The translations under genes were made by a program, and so were the position numbers. A stretch of DNA of 5,818 bases from DASXMR01 sp036495525 (GTDB taxonomy: Bacteria > Actinomycetota > Actinomycetes > Streptosporangiales > Streptosporangiaceae). The notes under the pieces are model-generated. The model ran no database searches. It was not told the origin of the DNA and saw nothing but the letters and a program-made list of their open reading frames with translations. Below, one piece after another: positions 1 to 5,258 of this stretch. The stretch covers positions 1-5,818 of the forward strand of contig DASXMR010000160.1 of the NCBI GenBank assembly GCA_036495525.1, given 5' to 3'. Within the stretch, counting starts at the first letter, position 1, and every line of letters begins with the position of its first letter.

Positions 1-1
1 C

Positions 2-1234
2 GGAGTGCCCGTTACCGGCCAAGAATTCATCGGCCAGCTTCGCTCGTTCGCCCGCGACGTCGGCGGCGCGCAGCTCGCGATCCTCGCCGTAGCGGCGGCG
101 GTCCTGGCGTTCCTTGTGCTGCTACGGTGGCGGTGGCCCGCCGTCCCTGGTCCCCTGCTAGCGGTCCTGCTAGCGACTGGTGCGGTGGCCGTGTTCAGCC
201 TGGCCCGCCACGGCGTCGCGGTCGTCGGCCCGATTCGGGCTGGCTTTCCGTCGCCAAAGCTTCCTGCGCTGCATCCGGCGACCCTGCGGCTGCTGCTGCT
301 GCCGGCCTTCAGTGTGCTGATCGTGGGCTTCAGCGACGACGTGATCACCGGCCGTTCGTTTGCCCGCCACGGCGAGACCATCAACGCCAACCGCGAACTC
401 CTTGCGCTCGGCATCGCTAACGCGGGCGCGGGGCTCGTTCGCGGGTTCCCGGTCAGCAGCAGCGCTACCCGCACCGCGATCGCGATCAGCAGCGGCAGCC
501 GCAGCCAGGTCTACTCGATCGTGACCACGGTCACCGTCGTCGTGGTGCTGCTTGTGGCGCGGCCGGTCCTGGCCCGCTTCCCGACCGCGGCCCTTGGCGC
601 AATCGTCATCTTCGCCGCAGTGCGGCTCATCGACGTCACCGCGTTCCGGCGGCTGTTCCGGTTCCGCCGCGCCGAGCTGGGGATTGCGATGGCGGCGTGT
701 GCCGGCGTACTGGCCTTCAACATCCTCTACGGAGTGCTAGTCGCGATCGGGCTCTCGGTTGCCGACCTGCTCGTGCGCGTCGCCCGCCCGCATGACGCCA
801 TCCAGGGCCTGGTGCCGGGCCTGGCCGGCATGCACGACGTCGACGACTATCCCGAGGCACAGACCGTTCCCGGCCTGGTGGTGTACCGCTACGACGCTCC
901 GCTGTGCTTCGCCAACGCCGAAGACTTCCGGCGCCGGGCACTGGCCGCCGCTGATCGGCTACCCGAGCCGCTCCGCTGGTTCGTGCTCAACGTCGAAGCC
1001 AACGTTGAGGTTGACTTCAGCGCGCTTGAGGCAATGGACGCACTCCGGGAGGAGATCAGCGGCAGAGGCGCGGTGTTCGCCCTGGCTCGCGTCAAACAGG
1101 ACCTGCTGGCCAGGCTGCAGGCCTTCGGCCTAGCCGACAAGATCGGGGCCGACCGGCTGTACCCGACCCTCCCCACCACCGTCGACGCCTACCAGCAGTG
1201 GACGCGTGATCACCCGAAGGGCGCCAGTTCCTGA
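2..1234 (+). CDS. SulP/SLC26-family anion transporter with STAS domain (5' truncated)
   Basis: Inner-membrane transporter of the SulP family, whose members carry sulfate, bicarbonate or dicarboxylates; the substrate cannot be read from the sequence. The frame is open to the window edge, so the GTG at 5 is probably an internal valine and roughly the first 130-150 residues (early helices) are missing. Visible hydrophobic spans lie near nt 77-130, 146-200, 287-345, 398-450, 512-572, 587-640 and 680-775. The family's serine-rich element GFPVSSSATRT lies near nt 443-475, followed by SRSQVYS. After the last helix comes a cytoplasmic STAS domain (about nt 835-1200) with PLCFANAEDF and VEVDFSALEAMDAL; the Ser of DFSAL (nt 1019-1021) sits where phosphorylatable STAS Ser/Thr residues occur. 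It resembles mycobacterial SulP proteins of the Rv1739c type, judged from memory. It ends in TGA at 1232-1234, 151 bases before the ATPase operon, so it is probably a separate transcription unit. Confidence 0.93.
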   Translation, partial: GVPVTGQEFIGQLRSFARDVGGAQLAILAVAAAVLAFLVLLRWRWPAVPGPLLAVLLATGAVAVFSLARHGVAVVGPIRAGFPSPKLPALHPATLRLLLLPAFSVLIVGFSDDVITGRSFARHGETINANRELLALGIANAGAGLVRGFPVSSSATRTAIAISSGSRSQVYSIVTTVTVVVVLLVARPVLARFPTAALGAIVIFAAVRLIDVTAFRRLFRFRRAELGIAMAACAGVLAFNILYGVLVAIGLSVADLLVRVARPHDAIQGLVPGLAGMHDVDDYPEAQTVPGLVVYRYDAPLCFANAEDFRRRALAAADRLPEPLRWFVLNVEANVEVDFSALEAMDALREEISGRGAVFALARVKQDLLARLQAFGLADKIGADRLYPTLPTTVDAYQQWTRDHPKGASS

Positions 1235-1264
1235 TCTATCCGGACAGAACAGACGGCGGTCGAA

Positions 1265-1300
1265 CGAGTGGCAGGGACCTTGGGCTCTACCCGCCACTCG
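1265..1300 (+). terminator. Hairpin after the SulP gene, possible terminator
   Basis: Perfect 8-base inverted repeat: CGAGTGGC (1265-1272) and GCCACTCG (1293-1300). It is extended inward by GGG (1274-1276) with CCC (1290-1292) after one bulged A. It lies 30 bases past the SulP stop codon. There is no T tract, which is common for proposed actinobacterial hairpin terminators but also means termination is not proven. It could instead be part of the leader of the downstream operon. Confidence 0.45.
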
Positions 1301-1323
1301 ACCCGGGTAGTGACATTGCACTC

Positions 1324-1359
1324 GGAGCCTGCGGCCGGGCGCCACCGCTCGCCGGCTCC
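1324..1359 (+). promoter_or_regulatory. Leader hairpin upstream of the ATPase operon RBS
   Basis: GGAGCC (1324-1329) is perfectly complementary to GGCTCC (1354-1359). Inside, GCGG (1331-1334) can pair with CCGC (1345-1348). The right arm overlaps the CTCCTT segment that can also pair with the Shine-Dalgarno sequence, so this hairpin and the SD-masking hairpin exclude each other. Short arms in GC-rich DNA arise by chance fairly often, so function is only a hypothesis. Confidence 0.3.
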
Positions 1360-1377
1360 TTCAGTGACGTCAAGGAG
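1356..1377 (+). promoter_or_regulatory. Possible SD-sequestering hairpin
   Basis: CTCCTT (1356-1361) is exactly complementary to AAGGAG (1372-1377) of the first operon ribosome binding site, with a 10-base loop. Folding would mask translation initiation of the first ATPase gene. The loop and SD edge also contain the 8-base palindrome TGACGTCA (1365-1372). Confidence 0.3.
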
Positions 1378-1378
1378 G
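1372..1378 (+). promoter_or_regulatory. Strong ribosome binding site of the first ATPase gene
   Basis: AAGGAGG is a near-perfect Shine-Dalgarno sequence lying 7 bases before the GTG at 1386. This spacing selects that GTG over the out-of-frame GTG at 1381 and the in-frame ATG at 1395. Confidence 0.85.
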
Positions 1379-1385
1379 CTGTGCC

Positions 1386-1823
1386 GTGCCGCACATGCGG
1401 GACTTCCTGAGCCGCTTCCGGCCGGCCGGAGCCCCTGGCGCTGGCCGCGCGGCGGTGCCCGCCGATCGGCGTCGCCAGCTAGAGGCTGAGCTCGGCCCTG
1501 TGCTCATGCTGCTGGATGGGCCGAGCGCCGAGCGCTCCGGCATCGTCGCAGCGGCGCGACGTGACGCCGAGCACATCGTCCGCGTAGCCCGCAGCGACGC
1601 TGACGGCATCAGGGCAGCCGCACAGCAGCGAGCTGCAGCCAGCGTCGCCGAGCTTGTCCAGGAGGCAGTGGCGACGGCGCGCGCGGAGGCGGCCGCAATC
1701 GCGTCGGCAGGCGCCGCCGAGGCGGCGGCCGTCACCGAGCGCGCGCGCCAGCGGCTGCCATTGCTCACCGACCAGGCGGTTGCCTTGGTGCGCGGACTCG
1801 GCGAAGCCGGCGATCCGTCATGA
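1386..1823 (+). CDS. V/A-type ATPase peripheral-stalk subunit, G/H-like coiled coil
   Basis: First gene of the ATPase operon, 145 residues. Residues 1-30 are Pro/Ala/Arg-rich and probably disordered. A short segment, LEAELGPVLMLLD, follows, and from about residue 47 to 130 the protein is a continuous Ala/Arg/Glu-rich helix with charged residues between alanines. That is the pattern of the long right-handed coiled coils formed by stalk subunits E and G (H in archaea). Assignment rests on this pattern and on position: a G/H gene commonly opens prokaryotic V/A-ATPase operons. It would pair with the E subunit encoded further down to form the stator stalk. At 145 residues it is longer than the usual 100-120, mainly through the N-terminal extension. 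The start is GTG, supported by the AAGGAGG site; the stop overlaps the next start as ATGA. A generic coiled-coil protein is the main alternative, since the sequence is low in complexity. Confidence 0.75.
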   Translation: MPHMRDFLSRFRPAGAPGAGRAAVPADRRRQLEAELGPVLMLLDGPSAERSGIVAAARRDAEHIVRVARSDADGIRAAAQQRAAASVAELVQEAVATARAEAAAIASAGAAEAAAVTERARQRLPLLTDQAVALVRGLGEAGDPS

Positions 1824-2653
1824 CCGCGGGCTGGGTCGCCGGCACGGTGCGCGCGGGGGCCATGGCCAGGCGGGTGCTCGGTGCCGACGCGGCGCGCCAG
1901 CTGGCGGCCGCCCCATCGCTAGCCGGGGCACAGCGGTTGGTGGAGGCAACGGCGTTTCGCGCCGCGGCCGACCCAGGGCTGTCGCTGGCCGCCGCGCAGC
2001 ACGCTATCGCCGCGACGATCCTGTGGGATCTGCGTGTGCTCGCAGGCTGGCTGCCGCGCGACGGCGTGAGCATGCTCCGGCTGCTGGCGGGCTGGTTCGA
2101 GATCGCCAACGTCGACGAACTGCTGCACGCGCTTGCCGGCCGGCCGTCGGGTGCAGAGTTCCAGCTCGGGGCACTGGCGACCGCCTGGCCGCGACTGTGC
2201 GAGGCCGGTAGCCCGGCCGAGCTGCGTCACGTCCTAGCCGCCTCTGCCTGGGGCGACCCAGGCGGAGACACCAGCCGGGACATCCGCGCCGGCCTGCGAG
2301 CCCGGTGGGCCGCCCGCCTTATCGGGGCCGGCGATCCGGTTAGTGCCTGGGCCAGCGCGGCAGCGGCGGTGGCATCGCTCACCGTACCTGGTCGCGCGCG
2401 GCAGGGCAGGCCCAGCCGTCCTCGGTCGGCAATCGCGGCGGTGCCAGCCGCAGAACCCTGGCAGGCGGAAGCAGACTGGTGGCGGCGGATCGAATACGAG
2501 GGCCGGGTTCTGTTGCGCTCCTCCGCAACGGACGGCCTGCCGGTGCTCGGCGCGGTCGTGGTCATGACGGCGGATGCGCGGCGGGTACGTGCCGCGCTGG
2601 CCAGCGCGGCACGCGGCGGCCGCACTCTGGGGGCCTACGATGCGCTGGTCTGA
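1820..2653 (+). CDS. ntpC: V/A-type ATPase subunit C (d-like rotor adaptor)
   Basis: 277 residues. Subunit C (eukaryotic d/AC39 family) is the funnel-shaped all-helical socket that joins the central stalk D/F to the K ring. Visible support includes an early basic stretch around residues 10-20 (TVRAGAMARRVLG) like the R-x-R-amr-x-L start of the family. There is also a central segment near residues 90-115 with WFEIANVDELLHAL followed by a Gly and EFQLGAL, matching the family's W/F-D-I-x-N element. The protein is otherwise helical, without membrane segments or nucleotide-binding motifs. It is clearly shorter than the usual 320-350 residues. The ATG overlaps the preceding stop by 4 bases and has no good Shine-Dalgarno of its own, suggesting coupled translation. 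Identity rests partly on operon position because the family is weakly conserved. An in-frame ATG at 1862 is possible but would remove the conserved basic start. Confidence 0.82.
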   Translation: MTAGWVAGTVRAGAMARRVLGADAARQLAAAPSLAGAQRLVEATAFRAAADPGLSLAAAQHAIAATILWDLRVLAGWLPRDGVSMLRLLAGWFEIANVDELLHALAGRPSGAEFQLGALATAWPRLCEAGSPAELRHVLAASAWGDPGGDTSRDIRAGLRARWAARLIGAGDPVSAWASAAAAVASLTVPGRARQGRPSRPRSAIAAVPAAEPWQAEADWWRRIEYEGRVLLRSSATDGLPVLGAVVVMTADARRVRAALASAARGGRTLGAYDALV

Positions 2654-4082
2654 GTCCGCCGTGCCGGTACGCATGCAGCGCGTCGCCCTTATCGCCCCAG
2701 GCGCGACACTGCGCGAAGTGCTCGCGCGGGTAGCCGGCGCGGCCGTCATGCAGATCGACCACGACGGCGGACCACACGGCACGGCAGCCGGCAGCCGGCA
2801 GCCAGCCAGCCCCACAGCCCGGCCAGCTGCGCCGCTCATCTCTCCGGCGTCTCCTGACCTCCGGGAACTCGAGCGTTCCGGACGCTACGACTTGCTTGCC
2901 GGCGAGGCGGAACTACAGGCCCGGGCGGCGGCAGCGCTGCGCCGCTCGGATGCGGCAGGACTGGTCGGCTGGGTGCCGGTCAGCCGCTTGCCAGAGATCA
3001 CGGCCGCCCTGGCCGAGGCAGGTGGCGCTGTAGTGCCGCTGGCGCGGCCGACCTGGTCGCAGGCCCCGACGCTGCTCGCCGAGCGCGGGCTGCACCACGA
3101 GCTAACGCCCCTCGTCCAGACCTACGGAACCGTGCCCTACGCCGACGTCGATCCGAGCTGGCTGGCCTGGGCCAGCTACGTCCTGATGTTCGGGATGATG
3201 TTCGGCGACGCCGGACAGGGCGTGCTGCTCGTCGCCGTGGCCGTGGCCCTGCGTCTCGGCTGGCCACGACGGCTGCGCAGATTCCGTGCGACCTGGCCGT
3301 TCGTCGGCGGTGCCGGCCTGGCCGCCACCGCCTTCGGACTGCTGTACGGCGAGTTCTTCGGGCCCACCGGTCTGGTGCCCGTTATCTGGCTCAGCCCGCT
3401 CGCGCACCCGGTCACCCTGTTGCTGGCGGCGGCCGGCGTCGGCGCGATCCTGCTCGCCGGCGCCTACGCGCTCGGCACGATCAACCGGTGGAGGGAAGGC
3501 GGCTGGCGCACCGCGTTGTACGCTCCGTCGGGCATAGCCGGCAGCTGCCTGTTTCTCGGCATTGCGGCCGGCGCGGCTGGCTGGCACCTCCATCACGGAG
3601 TGTTGCTGGCAGCGGGCGGACTAGTGGCATTTGGCGGCCTCGGGCTTGCCGCTGCCGGGTTCCTGGCGGAGGCGGGCCGCGGTGGCATAGCCATAGTGCA
3701 AGCGTCGGTCGAGCTCTTCGACGTCGTCGTCCGGCTGGGCTCCAACGTCGTGTCCTTCACCCGGCTCGCCGCATTCGGCCTCGCCCATGCCGCCCTCGGC
3801 CTACTGGTATGGGAGGGCACCCAGAGTCTGTGGCGTCGCGGCGGCCTGTTTGCCGCGGGAGGAATCCTGGTGCTCGCGGCGGGTATCGCGCTCGCGTTCA
3901 GCCTCGAAGCCCTCGTCGCGGCCATCCAGGCGCTCCGGCTGGAGTACTACGAGCTGTTCTCCCGAATATTCGTCACGCAAGGAGAGCCGTTCCGGCCGTG
4001 GCACGTGCCCATGGCGCGCACGGCGGTACAGGACGCCAGCGAGCTGACTCGCCCACTCGACGCGGAGGTGGCACGGTCGTGA
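2640..4082 (+). CDS. ntpI: V/A-type ATPase membrane subunit I (a-like stator)
   Basis: 480 residues. Subunit I carries ions between the membrane faces and the rotating K ring and anchors the peripheral stalks. Residues 8-30 (VPVRMQRVALIAPG...) are the typical N-terminus; residues 1-170 are cytoplasmic. The membrane domain begins near W174 with the hallmark FGMMFGDAGQG (184-194). It continues through LLYGEFFG and about eight hydrophobic spans to GSNVVSFTRLAAFGLAHAAL, containing Arg375, and QALRLEYYELFSRIF, containing Arg433. These two Arg match the pair needed for ion transfer in yeast Vph1 (R735 and R799). The protein ends with EPFRPW and a short tail. The family usually has 600-660 residues; the deficit lies in the cytoplasmic arm. 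The ATG start at 2640 overlaps subunit C by 14 bases and has GGGGG at 2629-2633; GTG at 2661, 7 bases after the stop of C, is the alternative. The stop overlaps the K start. Confidence 0.96.
   Translation: MRWSESAVPVRMQRVALIAPGATLREVLARVAGAAVMQIDHDGGPHGTAAGSRQPASPTARPAAPLISPASPDLRELERSGRYDLLAGEAELQARAAAALRRSDAAGLVGWVPVSRLPEITAALAEAGGAVVPLARPTWSQAPTLLAERGLHHELTPLVQTYGTVPYADVDPSWLAWASYVLMFGMMFGDAGQGVLLVAVAVALRLGWPRRLRRFRATWPFVGGAGLAATAFGLLYGEFFGPTGLVPVIWLSPLAHPVTLLLAAAGVGAILLAGAYALGTINRWREGGWRTALYAPSGIAGSCLFLGIAAGAAGWHLHHGVLLAAGGLVAFGGLGLAAAGFLAEAGRGGIAIVQASVELFDVVVRLGSNVVSFTRLAAFGLAHAALGLLVWEGTQSLWRRGGLFAAGGILVLAAGIALAFSLEALVAAIQALRLEYYELFSRIFVTQGEPFRPWHVPMARTAVQDASELTRPLDAEVARS
2783..2811 (+). 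repeat. Short tandem repeat in the subunit I gene
   Basis: Three perfect head-to-tail copies of GGCAGCC (2783-2803) are followed by two AGCC units (2804-2811). The repeat codes for part of a Gly/Ser/Arg/Pro/Ala-rich linker at about residues 48-58 of subunit I. The unit is 7 bases, so gain or loss of one copy would shift the reading frame. Confidence 0.8.
4064..4070 (+). promoter_or_regulatory. Strong ribosome binding site of subunit K
   Basis: GGAGGTG lies 8 bases before the GTG at 4079, inside the 3' end of the subunit I gene. It decides the K start and fits the need for many K copies per complex; the neighbouring C, I, E and A junctions lack an equally good site. Confidence 0.8.
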
Positions 4083-4516
4083 TAGCTGCCTGGCTCCTCG
4101 GATTGCCGGTGATCATTGTCCCGGCCGCCGTGCTGGCCCGATTGGCCGCGCGGCAGCGGCAGCGCGGTGCGTTCATCCTTGCGGCGGCAGGCGCCCTGCT
4201 CCTGGTGGGAGCCACTGTGCTGCTCGCACTCACGCTAACCGGTGAGCCGGCCAGCGCCGCCAGCGTCTCCGGTGCGGCCGCGGCGGCGCACGCCGCCAGC
4301 GGCAGCAATGCGGGCGCGCTGATCGGAGCCGGCATCGCGGTCGCCGGGTCGACGATCGGCGCGGGGATCGCGGTTGCTTACACCGGCGCGGCCGCGGTGG
4401 CCGCGATGAGCGAGCGGCCGGAGCTGTTCGGCCGGTCCATGGTGGTCGTCGGCCTGGCCGAGGGCATCGCGATCTACGGCCTGATCGTCGGCATCATTCT
4501 GGTCGGAAAGGCCTGA
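4079..4516 (+). CDS. ntpK: V/A-type ATPase proteolipid subunit K (c-like ring)
   Basis: 145 residues. Copies of K form the rotating membrane ring that carries the ions. The C-terminal 75 residues are a classic hairpin. Helix one is GALIGAGIAVAGSTIGAGIA, the polar loop is SERPELFGR, and helix two contains GLAEGIAIYGLIVGIIL with the ion-binding Glu128. Aligned to the Ilyobacter c subunit, Ala95 falls at sodium ligand Gln32 and Gly129 at Ser66. The spacing of 33 residues from position 95 to Glu128 equals that from Gln32 to Glu65. The absent sodium ligands favour proton coupling (inference). An extra N-terminal region holds two hydrophobic stretches (about residues 2-20 and 27-50) and an Ala/Ser-rich linker with GEPASAAS, which might be a signal-peptidase-like site. 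The GTG start overlaps the subunit I stop as GTGA and is backed by a strong ribosome binding site. This is a single-hairpin form, unlike the four-helix Enterococcus K. Confidence 0.95.
   Translation: MIAAWLLGLPVIIVPAAVLARLAARQRQRGAFILAAAGALLLVGATVLLALTLTGEPASAASVSGAAAAAHAASGSNAGALIGAGIAVAGSTIGAGIAVAYTGAAAVAAMSERPELFGRSMVVVGLAEGIAIYGLIVGIILVGKA
4505..4511 (+). promoter_or_regulatory. Ribosome binding site of subunit F
   Basis: GGAAAGG lies 10 bases before the GTG at 4522, overlapping the end of the K gene. It supports the 73-residue reading of F rather than a start further on. Confidence 0.55.
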
Positions 4517-4521
4517 CGGCC

Positions 4522-4743
4522 GTGGCGACGGCGGCGGTTATTGGCGAGGCGCTCGCGGTCGAGGGATACGCGCTCGCGGGCGCCGTCGTGTACCCCGCCG
4601 ACAGCCCGGACGTGGCGACTGCGGCCTTCGATGCGCTTCCGCCCGGCACCGCGCTGGTCGTCGTCACGGCGAGCGCAGCGGGGTGGCTGGCCGGCCGGCT
4701 CGGCCAGCGCCTGGACATCCTGACGGTGGTGATGGAGCCATGA
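4522..4743 (+). CDS. ntpG: V/A-type ATPase subunit F (central stalk), C-terminally short
   Basis: 73 residues. Subunit F binds subunit D in the central stalk and helps turn and tune the A3B3 head. The N-terminus AVIGEALAVEGYALAG matches the family start, a strand then Gly and a GF-x-L-AG-like turn. TALVVVTASAAGWLAGRL fits the third strand and following helix (family version ends in a T-E/D-x-x-A element), and LDILTVVMEP fits the last core strand, normally like lPvil-x-iP. The protein stops there, whereas family members of about 100 residues continue with a C-terminal helix that contacts the head and D. Reading past the stop gives Arg-rich nonsense, and the E gene starts at 4740, so this looks like a real short form rather than a frameshift. 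The GTG start follows the K stop by 5 bases; the stop overlaps the next ATG. The symbol follows the Enterococcus ntp scheme; other schemes call it atpF. Confidence 0.83.
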   Translation: MATAAVIGEALAVEGYALAGAVVYPADSPDVATAAFDALPPGTALVVVTASAAGWLAGRLGQRLDILTVVMEP

Positions 4744-5258
4744 CAGCCATGCCGGCGGCCGCCGCGCTCGAGCCGGTGCGGCAGCGGCTTCAGCGGGACG
4801 CTGAGGACGAGGCGGCCCGGCTGCTCGCGGCGGCGCGCGCGCAGGCGGCGGCCATCGTGGCGCAGGCGCAGCAGGACGCGACGGCCGCTCTGGCCCAGGC
4901 CGCTGGGGAGGCCGCGGCGACCGCGGACCCGCTCACGGCCGCCGAGCTGCGCCGGGCCCGCGAGACGGCTAGGTCGGCTGTGCTGTCCGCCCAGCGCGCG
5001 GCATGCGACGAACTGCGGAGCCGGGTCCGCACGGCCGTTGCCGCGCTGCCGGCGGAGGAGGGATATGACCGTCTCCTGGACCGCCTCACCCGCCTTGCCG
5101 GGCAGGCGGCAGGACCGGACGCGGAGCTGACGGTTGCAACGACCGGCGGCATCGTGGCGCGCCGGCCTGGCGTGGTGGTTGACTGCTCGCTCGATCGGCT
5201 GGCTGACCTCGCCGTGACCGAGCTCGGCGCCGCCGTCACCCAGATGTGGGCGCCATGA
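4740..5258 (+). CDS. ntpE: V/A-type ATPase subunit E (peripheral stalk)
   Basis: 172 residues. E forms the stator stalk with a G/H subunit and grips the top of the catalytic head. Residues 8-100 are a long Ala/Arg/Gln/Glu-rich helix. The globular C-terminal domain follows, with EEGYDRLLDRLTRLA, then ELTVATTGGIVARRPG, VVVDCSLDRLADLAVTEL and the terminal MWAP. The GGIV...VD-x-SLD-R and final W-x-P pattern is characteristic of vATP-synt_E. Length is a little below the usual 185-200. The ATG at 4740 overlaps the F stop as ATGA; an in-frame ATG at 4749, 11 bases after GGAG (4734-4737), is a reasonable alternative and would shorten the protein by three residues. Its partner is probably the first gene of the operon. 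Confidence 0.88.
   Translation: MTAMPAAAALEPVRQRLQRDAEDEAARLLAAARAQAAAIVAQAQQDATAALAQAAGEAAATADPLTAAELRRARETARSAVLSAQRAACDELRSRVRTAVAALPAEEGYDRLLDRLTRLAGQAAGPDAELTVATTGGIVARRPGVVVDCSLDRLADLAVTELGAAVTQMWAP

Noticed and set aside
1277..1325. A sigma70-like promoter for the ATPase operon
   Set aside because: Elements such as TTGGGC (1280-1285) and TAGTGA (1308-1313) are 22 bases apart and poor matches. No convincing -35/-10 pair was found, so no promoter is annotated although one is likely in or before the gap.
1365..1372. Palindrome TGACGTCA as a repressor or activator operator
   Set aside because: It is one isolated 8-base palindrome without extended symmetry or a second copy. One such palindrome in 150 bases is not surprising, and its overlap with the ribosome binding site has a simpler reading.
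2234..2839. A 201-codon minus-strand open frame over C and I
   Set aside because: Antisense shadow of two real genes, no recognisable protein features and no ribosome binding site evidence.
3488..4516. A 342-codon plus-strand frame running through the end of subunit I into K, suggesting a fusion
   Set aside because: The part before 4079 is Arg/Pro-rich shadow sequence in the wrong frame of subunit I. The strong ribosome binding site and GTGA overlap show that K starts at 4079.
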